Shown one piece after another: positions 11,601-21,253 of a stretch of DNA of 60,000 nucleotides; the first letter of the stretch is position 1; every line of letters begins with the position of its first letter. A model generated the notes under the pieces. That model was not told where the DNA came from. It saw only the letters and a program-made list of their open reading frames with translations, and searched no databases. Position numbers and translations under genes: made by a program. The DNA comes from Zygnema cylindricum (taxonomy: Eukaryota > Streptophyta > Zygnematophyceae > Zygnematales > Zygnemataceae): assembly GCA_037447655.1 (NCBI GenBank), contig JBBHKE010001395.1:250001-310000 (forward strand). The letters are read 5' to 3'.

Positions 11601-12023
11601 AGTGTCAAATTCTTTGTCATCTAACACAGACGTAGGGACAAGATTTTTACTCCGCTGAGGAATGTAAAGTACATCTGAGAATGTAAGTATAGAAGTCTTA
11701 CCCACCACTAAGACTTTCAAATCTACTGATCCCACTAGATCTGTAGTAACCACTCTCCCATCCCCATACTTTATCTCTACAGTAGGAATCTTTCTTAACT
11801 TAGTGAAGAGTTCTTTATCACGACACATATGCATGGATGCACCTGAGTCGATGATCCATCGTTCCTGTGGAGCTTCCCGGATTGCTCCAAGGGCACACTT
11901 CTGCCTCCTGACTCTCGTCAAGAAGAAGTTCCCCATCCTCCTCAGATGACTCGTCTTCGGTTTCTCCTGACACTTTTGTAACCACAAGTGCCTTTTTCTT
12001 CCCTCCGGGAGAACCCCCTCCAC
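8643..12023 (-). pseudogene. copia pol of C1 (protease, integrase, RT, RNase H)
   Basis: One long minus-strand frame in four open blocks. Block 12023-10938 holds aspartic protease (WIIDSGASMHMC), the pre-integrase zinc region, and the integrase core with HTDIWGP, RSDNWGEY and NGVAERLNRTL around the catalytic D, D and E. Block 10922-9843 has the integrase tail and RT start. Block 9683-9198 has the RT catalytic YVDD (IAIYVDDLLVL). Block 9179-8643 is RNase H, with WSDASYGD and the terminal AKHMDIR and DMMTKP motifs. The blocks share a frame and are separated by TGA at 10938, TAA at 9843 and TAG at 9198. In related copies the last two positions are Gln and Trp codons. Confidence 0.93.
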
Positions 12024-12030
12024 GGTTCTC

Positions 12031-12948
12031 TTAGAGCCTCAGCTCTGATAGCTTGACACAATCTGCGATAAAGTGTCCCGGCTTTTTGCAATAATGAGAA
12101 AGACCCTTTGGGGGCCTTTGTCCCCCAGAATGATCTCTCTCCCCTCTATAAGGTTTCTTCGGGTCTTTCCCCCATCGGTCCCCTCTTGCTGCTAGAGCTT
12201 GAATGCTCTTTCCTCCTCTCCTAATCTCCATTGTGTTTTCCTGCACAAGTATCATCTTGACTACTGTGTTCCATTTCCATGAACTATCAGACATTCCATG
12301 TACGCAGTACACTATGTTTTCGAACTCATCTGGTAATTTCATGATAAGGGTGTTAACTTTCATTTTCATTGTACTTGTCCACCCGACACTTTCCATTTCC
12401 ATATACAAACAAGAAAGATCATTACAGTAATCTAACATCTTTCCTCCTTTGTAAGTGTAACTCAATAGCTTTTGCTCAACCAACTGGTGCTCTTGAATAG
12501 TTCCAGCTCTATAAATCTCCACCAAACTCTCCCACAACTCCTCGGCCTTGTAAATGTGAAGATGAGGAGTGGCCAAACCTTGAGTGAGGTGCCTCAGAAT
12601 GAAGTTCTTGGCAGCCATGTTCACATCCTCCCACATTTGAGTATCGTTCTCCACGGTCTTTACGGTCGCCGCTCCCGATACTGTGACAATAGGAGTGAGG
12701 GGTGTCTCCTTCCCTTTCTCCTTTTCGAACACAGTGCTGTCCCGATCATCTGCCTCCTCCGCTGAGGCAACCATTGTTGCAGAAAACCTTACTCCCCCAA
12801 ATCCTGGTGGAGTTCTCGAAGATGGACGTTTCACTTGTCCACTGACGATACCTCAGTATCGTTTCTCACACAAAGCTCCCATCATCATGGCTTCCCAATA
12901 GATGAACCCAGATCCATTAAAGGTGGGCACCCTAGAGGGTGGGCCCAT
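12031..12948 (-). pseudogene. copia gag of C1, start codon in the PBS
   Basis: The ATG at 12948-12946 lies inside the primer binding site and opens MGPPSRVPTFNGSGFIYWE, a typical copia Gag N-terminus (FxGxxFxYW). A TGA replaces the Trp seen in C2 and C5 (KRFWGIVSG) after about 36 codons. The frame then stays open to 12031. The zinc knuckle reads SHYCKKPGHFIADC, where the first Cys has become Ser; C4 and C5 keep Cys. After the stop at 12031 the pol frame is shifted, whereas gag and protease share one frame in C5. Confidence 0.85.
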
Positions 12949-12952
12949 AACC
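12938..12952 (-). promoter_or_regulatory. C1 primer binding site, initiator tRNA-Met anticodon arm
   Basis: The minus strand reads GGTTATGGGCCCACC directly after the 5' LTR. The plus strand, GGTGGGCCCATAACC, matches from memory the anticodon stem-loop of plant initiator tRNA-Met, with CAT as the anticodon. The primer would be an internally cleaved half-tRNA, as known for Drosophila copia and yeast Ty5, not the tRNA 3' end. Confidence 0.8.
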
Positions 12953-13969
12953 TGCAATTCTGTGTCCTCCATTGGACTACAGAATACAGGAAGCCTCTAG
13001 ATAGTATTTAACTAACCCACTTTAAGCCACGACCACTGCTGCCCAAGAAGGCAAACTGACAATTTGACTGCACCCCTATGCAGCGTGGACTCCCTTGAGT
13101 CCGTAGCAAAAAGAATCACTGTAAACGGCCAACCAGCCGATAAGTTATGAGGCACCAAAAATGCCAATTTTTACAAACTCTGAAAGGGAGAGGTACTACC
13201 TACCAAAATTTTCTAAGTCCTGATTCCTTCTAATAACTTCTATCTACTGAAGTACGGACCAATCAAATTACTGTACCGTACCAAAAAGTACTACTGCCGG
13301 TGTCCCTTTTGTACGGCCTATGTACGACAAGGTTATTAAGTGGACGCGTGTCTGCTTTTTATTTGTCCGTACATTCCTCGGAATTCCTATGACCGAATGT
13401 CATTTCTCCACGTGGCTCCAAGTCATGCCACGTCACAAAACGCCAAGGTGACCACTCCGGGATTTCGGCGATAACGTGCGCCGTCCGATTCGTAATGAGA
13501 TGTAATCTTAACCGTTATAATTACTTGCGAGATATTTGTTTCGCAGTCAACCAAATGCGAGGTACTCATTCTGAAATGATGTCGTACTAAAACTGTATCT
13601 ATGCACGCCGTATCTAGTTTTAGTTAAATGGATTTCTTAATTCCTAAATGTATATATATCTATCATACTCTATAGCACTTAGCATTGGTCCTAGTCTAGT
13701 AGGATAAAGCTGTCCGCTATCGGCCAACTTGACGAACCACAGGTTCCGGGTTCAAATCCTGGGTCCGTCAAGACTATTTTTAGTAACCTTCTAAAAATAA
13801 CTGCCTGTTGAACTAAGGCAGCCATGGATCAACCACCTTCTCTATCCTTCAGTGACTACAATAAGTATGGGGGCTAGAGAAAGGAGGTGGAGGCAGGCTG
13901 TCTGTCCTTTTTCTTTTTCCTAACATATTTAAACCTAGAAAATACTATAGAAATCTATGAATTTCAACA
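12953..13969 (-). repeat. C1 5' LTR with tRNA-like block
   Basis: 1017 bp, nearly identical to 7612-8629. The outer end TTTCAACA at 13969 is followed by the target duplication CATGC. The tRNA-like module sits at 13686-13772, about 200-285 bp from the LTR start, so in U3 and antisense to the element. Confidence 0.93.
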
Positions 13970-13974
13970 CATGC

Positions 13975-14379
13975 TTCCGCCTACATACTATTCAAAAAGT
14001 TTAGTTGCACTACTAAACTAGTGATACACAGAAGTCTCTGCTCAATTGTCAGCTATTTTGGACTTTCCTCTCATAAATAACTCTGAAACATCTAAGCTTA
14101 TCCCCAAAATTTACATATTGAAAGCAAATAGTAAAACAAGCCGTGATTTTCTTTGCTAAATGGAATGTTTAGATAATGTTTGTGTAAAGTTACTTGATAT
14201 TTGGTAAAAATCTTGTCGAAATTGGGGAACATTACACAAACAATTTATAAAAACAATTTGAATATTATATAAACATTATATAAACATTATATAAACATTA
14301 TATAAACAGCATATCAGCAATTATATAAATATCATATTAACATTAGATAAACAACATATATATATATATATAAAAAAGG
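13975..14379. other. C1 flank with short AT repeats, no gene
   Basis: This is the continuation of the E0 target after the C1 insertion. No further Gag-like coding is convincing. It contains four exact copies of the 11-bp unit ATTATATAAAC at 14264-14307 and a (TA)n run at about 14356-14373, the latter possibly the tail of the non-LTR element to the right. Confidence 0.6.
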
Positions 14380-15895
14380 GGCGGACTTTATTAAAAAGCG
14401 CGATTGTAAACCATCTGAGTCCTTAGGAACAAAAGAAAGTAGCATTGCTAAAACTGAAAAACCACATGACGGGGGAATAAGCAAAAATGAAAATCAAGGC
14501 AAAAACAACGAAAAAACGAAAAGATGGTAGGGAAATCGAAAACACCCAAAAAAGCAAAACCCAAAAAACAAAACATCAATGGAAAAATCCAACATGTATA
14601 AAAAAAACAACCCCAACATAACTAAAAATCTACGGAAAGCAACCACGTAAGTCCGGAAATCCCGAAGGAGTACAAGGAGGGAGTTCTGGAACACGTTGTT
14701 GATCCATAACGGCAATAGATGATCAAAGTGATATAGAAGCCTGCACCTGTTGTGGCCAGGGCCACAGAAAAACATTGACGATGAAAAGAAGTAAGTATTG
14801 AAACAAAAGGAATCCCAGGTCCCCGCCGCTCGAACGAGCACCGACCATAAGTAAGGAAAAACTCGTCCAAAGCCACACCCAAACAACCAAATATCTCGAC
14901 GGCCATCAGAATGAAGCCATCCATAGCGTCTGGACGGGCATAATCACGCTCCTAACTCTTAGCCGCGTCACGGGCGGCCACTCCCACATGCCGAGCCGCT
15001 TGGTTGACGGGTGTAGTTGAGGTAGGGTTTGCCAAAACAATGTCACCAAATGTACGACGCGCACCATCAAGTAATACAAGGTCAATCCGGCGCAAACGAA
15101 TAATGTGAGAGACCTCTCGACGAACAAAAAATCCCCTATCAGAAGCGATAGTAGCGATAATGTCCCGAATAGTGTCGTGCACCTGCATCAACTCGCCCCT
15201 GTGGGAGCAACAAAGCAAATGTACCCCGTCAGGCTCGAGAACGTGGCCACAGGAGAACACATGTGAGCCAAGCAAATGTGGGTGAGGGAGGCCAAGCCGA
15301 AACCTAAGGGTCATGGTGAAATGAGCCGGGGTGAAACGAAGAGTGGATAAGATAGGGAGAGCCAATAGCCAAGCTCTAAAACCAGGTGCGCCACAAAAGA
15401 GAAAGCGTGCACGCAAAGAATCGGAAGGAAGCGCCTCGAGAAGCTCGGATTTAATAGCGGCCACAACCTGATCAAAAATGGATTCCTGAACACGCGCAAG
15501 TGATGTCGTAACAAGAGTGGAAAAAACAACATGTCATCGATAGCAGTCGAATTAGGAGAATGTGATGCATCCAAAAGGGACCGCTGCAAGGCGAGGCGCA
15601 ACTGATGTCGTAACAAGAGTGGAAAAAAGCAACATGTCCTCGATAGCAGCCAAATTAAGAGAACGTGAAGTATCCAAAAAGGGTTGCTGGAAGGCGAGCT
15701 CACCATCAAAAACACACGCAACCACGGCCTCAAGAATAGTACGGTCCCCAACCAAAAAGCAAGAGACAATAGTGGAAGCAACAAGGCATTAACTTCCCAA
15801 ATAACGAAACCACAGCCTCAAGAATAGGAGGGTCCCCTACCAAAAAACAAGAGACAATAGTGGAAGCAACAAGGCACCAACTTCCCAAGCCTCTT
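14380..15895 (-). mobile_element. non-LTR retrotransposon 3' fragment (restriction-like endonuclease domain)
   Basis: Minus-strand frames at 15464-14952 and 14924-14622 match the C-terminal part often found after the reverse transcriptase in a class of non-LTR elements. There is a RLGLPHPHLLG segment, a Cys/His cluster (SCGHVLEPDGVHLLCC followed by VHDTIRD), and a PD-(D/E)xK-like stretch (RRIDLVLLDGARRTFGDIVLANP). A terminal block reads FILMAVEIFGCLG. The RT itself is absent, so this is a 5'-truncated copy. A frameshift near 14940 and internal tandem duplications make it dead. The (TA)n at about 14356 may be its 3' tail. Confidence 0.6.
15501..15894. repeat. two successive tandem duplications
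   Basis: A 102-bp unit at 15501-15602 is repeated at 15603-15705 (starting TGATGTCGTAACAAGAGTGG). Immediately after, an 88-bp unit at 15719-15806 is repeated at 15807-15894 (starting AACCACGGCCTCAAGAATAG, second copy with small changes). Both lie in the non-LTR element, upstream of its endonuclease domain on the minus strand. Confidence 0.85.
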
Positions 15896-17433
15896 ATGCC
15901 ACATCATTATATCATGAACACCAGCATAATAAAGTTTATTCTTTTCATTGCTTAAAATCAGCCTAAACATCCCTTAGCTACCTTTTTCAGCGGTGAAATA
16001 AACTTCCTCCTCAAAACTAGCACTAAAGACTCCTTTCCTAGTGCTAGTATCAAAACCATTATCATCTAATACAGATGTAGAGATGAGGTTTTTGTTCAGC
16101 TCCGGAATAAACAATACATCTGAGAATGTATCTATGGATGTCTTTCCTTCTGCCAACACTTTTAGATCTACCGACCGTATAAGAGTAGTAGTGACTATCC
16201 TCCCATCCCCGTAGTCTATCTCTACGGTGGGAATCTTTCTCATCTTAGTGAACAAGTGTTTATCCTTACACATGTGCATGGAGGCACATGAATCTACAAT
16301 CCAGCCTGGTTCACCTTTCAATCCACCGAAAGCACATTTTTGCTTTCATGGAATTTCTACCTCGTTTGTCGCTTCCAACTTCTCATCCAATAGGATCTCA
16401 TCGTCCTCGTCTTCGGATTCCACCTCATGTACTTGTGTCATTAGGGCCTTTTTCTTTCCTCTCGGGGATCCACCGGTTTGCCCCTCCTTTAATCGAAGCT
16501 TGGTTAGTTTAGTGCACTCCGCCATATAGTGCCCATAGTTTCTTACACAAATGACATAAACCCTTGGGAGCCCTTAGTCCGACCTCGTCGGTCTGATTTT
16601 TTTGCTCCCCCCCTCCGTAATTTCCGACCGGTCTCCGGGAATCCTTGTTCCTCCAGTCGGTCCCAGCTGCTAAGGCTTGCCCACTCTTTCCTCCCCTTCG
16701 GATCTCAATTGTATTCTCCCAAACGAGAATCATTCCTACCACTGAGTTCCATATCCACCTTGAGTGCGACAAGTCCTGCACACGGTTGACTATGTTCTCG
16801 AACTCATCGGGTAATTTCATCAGTAGACAGTTAACCTTTTCTTTTTCAATAAAATCTTTTCCAGCACTCTCTAGCTCTATGAAAAGTGTAGCAAGCTCAT
16901 TGCAAAAATCCAACATCATCCCCCCTTTGTATACGTACTCTTTAACTTTTTGATCAACCAACTGTTGTTGCTGAATCGTACCACTTCGGTACATCTCTAT
17001 GAGAGCCATCCAAAGATCGGATGCCCTTTCTACTTGCAAATGAGGACATGGAAGTCATTGAGTAAAGTGGCGAAGGATAAAGTGCTTTGACGCCATGTTG
17101 TTGAAGTCCAAGGTATCACTATCATTCTCCTCGTTCCTTGGAATAGGGTGACATGAATGCCGAACCAGTTGCTATTGGTGTGGTCGTCTCCTTCTCCTTT
17201 CCTTTGTCCACCAGCTCTCCTTCCTTTGTCTCCTCTATTGAAGATGGATCTGCATCTCTAGTGAATCTGCCTCCTGTAAACCCTGGAGGTATCCCAAGAC
17301 TGGATGGACGCCTCACCCGTCCACTCACTATTCCCCAAAACCGTTTCTCACATAGAGCTCTTGTCATCATACTTTCCCAGTATATGAAGCCAGCTCCATT
17401 GAATATAGGCACCGTAGATGGTGGGCTCATAAA
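15891..17433 (-). pseudogene. copia C2 gag and protease fragment
   Basis: The minus strand starts in the degenerate PBS (GGTGGGCTCATAAAT on the plus strand, 17419-17433). It gives Gag pieces at 17454-17122 and 17039-16509 (FNGAGFIYWESMM, the Gag core, and a zinc-knuckle region with LCHLCKKLW). Protease follows at 16321-15974 (WIVDSCASMHMC, where DSC replaces DSG or DSA), then the pre-integrase start (MWHKRLGK). It is cut at about 15891 by the non-LTR element. Integrase, RT and RNase H are missing. Frameshifts and stops make it non-functional. Confidence 0.85.
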
Positions 17434-18499
17434 TTGCAACTCTAAGACCTCCATAGGACCTCAGAGTAAGCACCTCACATGAAGCCTCTAGGATATCCTT
17501 GACCCCTTTGTCTTCCAGTACGAATAACCGCCACCCTGGCAAACAAAAAACTTTGACCACCTTCACCCCTGTGAAGGGAAGACTCCCCTGAGTCGATAGC
17601 AAAAAGAATCTCTGAATTTGATCCCTTGAGCAGTAAGTTATGAAGGGTCAAAGTTGACCTTTTGTACAGAAGCTCTCTGGGAGAGAGGGTCCTATCTACC
17701 AATTTTTCTAAGTCATATCTCTCTCTAAAACTCAATCTACTGTTATACAGCATCAATCATATTACAGTGCTGTACATAAAAGTACAGCTGCTGGTGAACT
17801 TTATGTACGGATATTGTACGACATGGCCTAAATGTCGACACATGTCATATCCGGATTCGGTCGCGTAATTCTCGGAGATGCCCCGATCCAACGTAATCGT
17901 GCCACGTGTCATCCGATGTGGCGATGACACAAATCGCTGAGAATCTCTTCCGGGATTTCGGCTTTCTTTTCGGCCGTCCGATTGAATGCAGATTTCAATC
18001 GTAGCTGTTATAAATGCTTGTGCGGTATTTGTTTTGTAAAAGAAACAAAATGCGCTGTACTTGTTTCTTGTCCATACCAAAATCCGTACGTTTACATCAC
18101 GGGATCTATGTAACCGTAAACACCTGCCGTTAAATGAATTTTCCTGCATGTTAATATTTAAATAAATATCAAACACAATAGTATGTATCGTAACTTCTAC
18201 ATTTAACATTTAAGGCTACCGGCTACCGGCGATCTGACGGTCGGAAGGTTCCAAGATCAAATCTTGTTACCGACATACTCCTTTTAGTAAATAAACCTAC
18301 CTATCTGTAAATTAACTAATCTATTTCCCGTAAACCTCTGGATAGCCTAGGTAGCCATGGCTCTAGCTTCCTCTCCAACTTCTTGGTGACTGTAACTAGT
18401 GTGGGAGTTCGAGAGAGAAGTTAGAGGCAGACTGCCTCGGCTTCTTTCTATATTCCAATTTAGACCTAGAAAATAATAAAATAACCATCGATTTCTACA
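17434..18499 (-). repeat. C2 5' LTR
   Basis: 1066 bp, TGCAACTCTA...ATTTCTACA on the plus strand. It carries a diverged tRNA-like block at about 18210-18276 (T-arm-like CCAAGATCAAATCTTG within TCGG...CCGA). It is closer to the C5 LTRs than to C1. Its outer end touches C3 pol directly at 18500. Confidence 0.88.
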
Positions 18500-20215
18500 C
18501 AAGACTTCCATCCATTCCAGCTACAGAGTTTGAGAGAGGTAGGAGGAGCAGCAAAAGGACACAAGAAAAACAAGCTTCTAATAAGGTAACTAAGCTATCT
18601 CTCCTTGATGAGCCTCAGTCTTACTCGGAGGTAGTGAATAGTCCTGAGAGAGAAAGATGGATTAGAGCCATAAATTATGAGATGGCTTCTATCATGGAAG
18701 CAAATACTTGGGAACTAGCGGATTGTCCTCCAAACATAAAACCTATTGGGTGTAAACGGGTATTTAAACTAAAACAAAACCCAGATAATACCATTGAGAG
18801 ATATAAGGCTCGATAGGTAGCGAAGGGATTCACCCAAAAGGAGGGGATTGACTATGAGGAGACCTTTGCTCTAGTTGTTCGGTTCCCATCAGTAAGGACT
18901 CTCCTCAGTGTGGCAGCAGCGGAAGACATAGAGATACACCAGATAGACATTAAGATTGCTTTTCTTAATGGTGAGTTAGAGGAAGAGATTTTCATGAGAC
19001 AACCCGAGAGGTTTGTGGATGAAGGAGAAGAGAGCAAAGTCTGCAGGCTCATAAAGTCCTTATATGGATTAAAGCAGGCCCCCCGACAGTGGAAAAAGAA
19101 ACTAGATGAGTTTCTTACCGATCTGGGATATATCCGTATCAGCTCTGACCTTTCTATCTATATGTTTGAAGATGAGAATGGTGTCATTTTTATTGCAATT
19201 TATGTGGATGATCTGCTTGTGTTGAGTAAATCTTTGGAAAAGATGAATAAGTTAAACAAAGATCTTAGAAGCAGATTTGATATGAAGGATTTAGGGGAGG
19301 CAAGATATATTTTGGGGATTTAAATGGAGAGAGATAGGGGGAAAAAGATTACCAGGCTTACTCAGAAAGAAGCAATAGGTAATATGCTTGAGAAATTTCA
19401 GATGGAAAATGCTAACAGTTGTACCACTCCCATAGACTTGAAAAAAGTAAGTGATGGGAGTGTAGAAGGAGGAGTGATGATCTTAGATGATCAGATGAGT
19501 CCAGAGGAGAGAGAGTTTACGAAGTCTATCCGTTATAGACAGGTCGTAGGAAGTTTAATCTATTTTATGATTTGTACCAGGCCGGACATAGCAACAGCAG
19601 TTGGAGTACTCAGTAAGAGTCTTAATGATCCTAAGAAGAGAGATTGGGAGGCAGCCAAGAGAGTCATGAGATATCTGGTGGGAACTAGAGAGTTATGGTT
19701 GCATTTGGGAGGGGAGCACACTGACATTACTACTTGGAGTGATGCCAGTTATGGGGACGCACCTATGAGAAGATGCACTTTTGGCTATGTCTTGTATGTT
19801 GGGGAAGGTGCATGCTGTTGGAGCAGTAAGCAACAAAATGTGGTTGCTCAATCTACTATGGAGGCTGAGTATATGGTCTCTTGTTCTGCTGTGAAAGAGT
19901 TGATGTGGGTCAAATCCTTGCTGCAAGAACTGGGGTATATGAAAGAGGGAGTGCATGAAGTGTTTTGTGATAATCGAGCTGCCATTGCAAATGCAGCTAA
20001 TCCAAAACACCATTTCAAAGCAAAACATATGGACATAAGATAAAGTTTCGTGAGAGAAAAAGTTGAAAATAAACTTTTAAATCTAGTGTATAGACTTGAT
20101 GAAGAAATGGTGGCAGACATGATGACCAAACCTGTGCCCTCTCCTAAATTGATATATTGTCGGAAAAAATGCGGGTTAAAAGAAAAATTAAAATTAGACT
20201 AGAAAATAAGGAGAG
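18500..20215 (+). pseudogene. copia C3 pol fragment (RT, RNase H)
   Basis: The plus strand, truncated at its 5' side by the C2 LTR, begins in the linker before RT. RT pieces run to 18816 and on from 18910, with the catalytic YVDD in IAIYVDDLLVL at about 19200. RNase H follows (WSDASYGD, AEYM, AKHMDIR, DMMTKP). Stops are a TAG at 18814, a TAA at 19321 where C1 has CAA (Gln), and a TAA at 20041. The sequence is close to C1, so both belong to one subfamily. Confidence 0.9.
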
Positions 20216-21253
20216 TGTTGAAATTAATAGATTTCTAGAGTATTTTCTACGTTTAAATATGTTAGTTTAAAAGGAAAAGAAAAGGACGGACAACCTGCCT
20301 CCACCTCCTCTCTCTAGCCTTTATACTTGTTGTAGTCACTGAAGGATAGAGAGGGTGGTTGATCCATGGCTGCCTTAGTTCAACAGGCAGTTATTTTTAG
20401 TAGGTTACTAAAAATATACCTGACGGACTCGGGAATCGATCCCGGTACCTACCGTCCGTCAAGTTGGCCGATAACGGTCAGCTTTATCCTGTTAGACAAG
20501 GACCAATGCTAAATGCTATAGTATGTGATAGATATATATATTGATTTAGGAGGGAACAAATTCATTTAATTGAAACTCTATACGGCATACATAGATACAA
20601 TTTTATAACGTATGAAGTACGATACTACTTTGAAACGGATACCGCGCATTTTTTTTCGACAGCGAAACAAATATCGCGCAAGTATTTATAACGGCCGAGA
20701 TTGCATTTCGAGTCGAATCCAACAGCGCGCATCATCGCTTTAATCCTGGAATGGTCATTTTGGCATTTAGTGACGTGGCATGATCTGGCGCCACGTGGGG
20801 AGATAACATTCGGTCCCGAGAATTTCGAGGAACGTACGGACGAGTGAAAAATGGACACGCGTCCGCATAATGGCCTTGTCGTACAAAGGTCGTAGAAAAA
20901 GTACATCGGCAGTAATATTTTTATGTACTGTACAGTATTCCGATTGGTTAGTTTAGTTAGTAGATAGCGGTTGTGAGAGGGAGCTAGGACTTAGAAAATT
21001 CTGGTAGATGGTCTTCTCTCTCTTTGAGAGGTTATATAAAATGGGCATTTTTGCCGGCTTATAACTTATCTCCTGGTTGGGCGTTTTCAGAGATTCTTTC
21101 TCCTACGTACTCAAGGGAGTCGAGGCTGCACAAGGGTGCAGTCAGATTGTCTGCTTGTCCTCTTGGGTAGCAGTGGTTGCCATTGAAAGTGGGTTAGTTA
21201 ATAACTATCTAGAGGCTTCCTGTACTCTGTAGTCCAATGGAGGACACAAAGTT
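20216..21253 (+). repeat. C3 3' LTR
   Basis: It starts TGTTGAAATTAATAG after the purine tract AAAATAAGGAGAG. It ends near CAATGGAGGACACAAAG without the expected terminal GTTGCA or ATTGCA, so its 3' edge was lost at the junction with C4. A tRNA-like module lies at about 20419-20506, readable on the minus strand (T-arm CCGGGATCGATTCCCG within a GACGGAC...GTCCGTC stem). Confidence 0.87.

Larger units (their letters stand above)
7612..13969 (-). mobile_element. full-length Ty1/copia element C1, defective
   Basis: A 6.36-kb element with two nearly identical LTRs (7612-8629 and 12953-13969). Its termini are TG...CA and it is flanked by the 5-bp target duplication CATGC at 7607-7611 and 13970-13974. 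On the minus strand the order is gag, protease, integrase, RT, RNase H, which is the copia order. The reading frame is broken by stops at 10938, 9843 and 9198, a stop early in gag, and a frameshift near 12031, so it cannot move by itself. High LTR identity suggests a fairly recent insertion among the elements here. Confidence 0.95.

Noticed and set aside
14264-14307. CRISPR-like or centromeric repeat
   Set aside because: Four 11-bp AT-rich units without spacers form a simple local tandem repeat.
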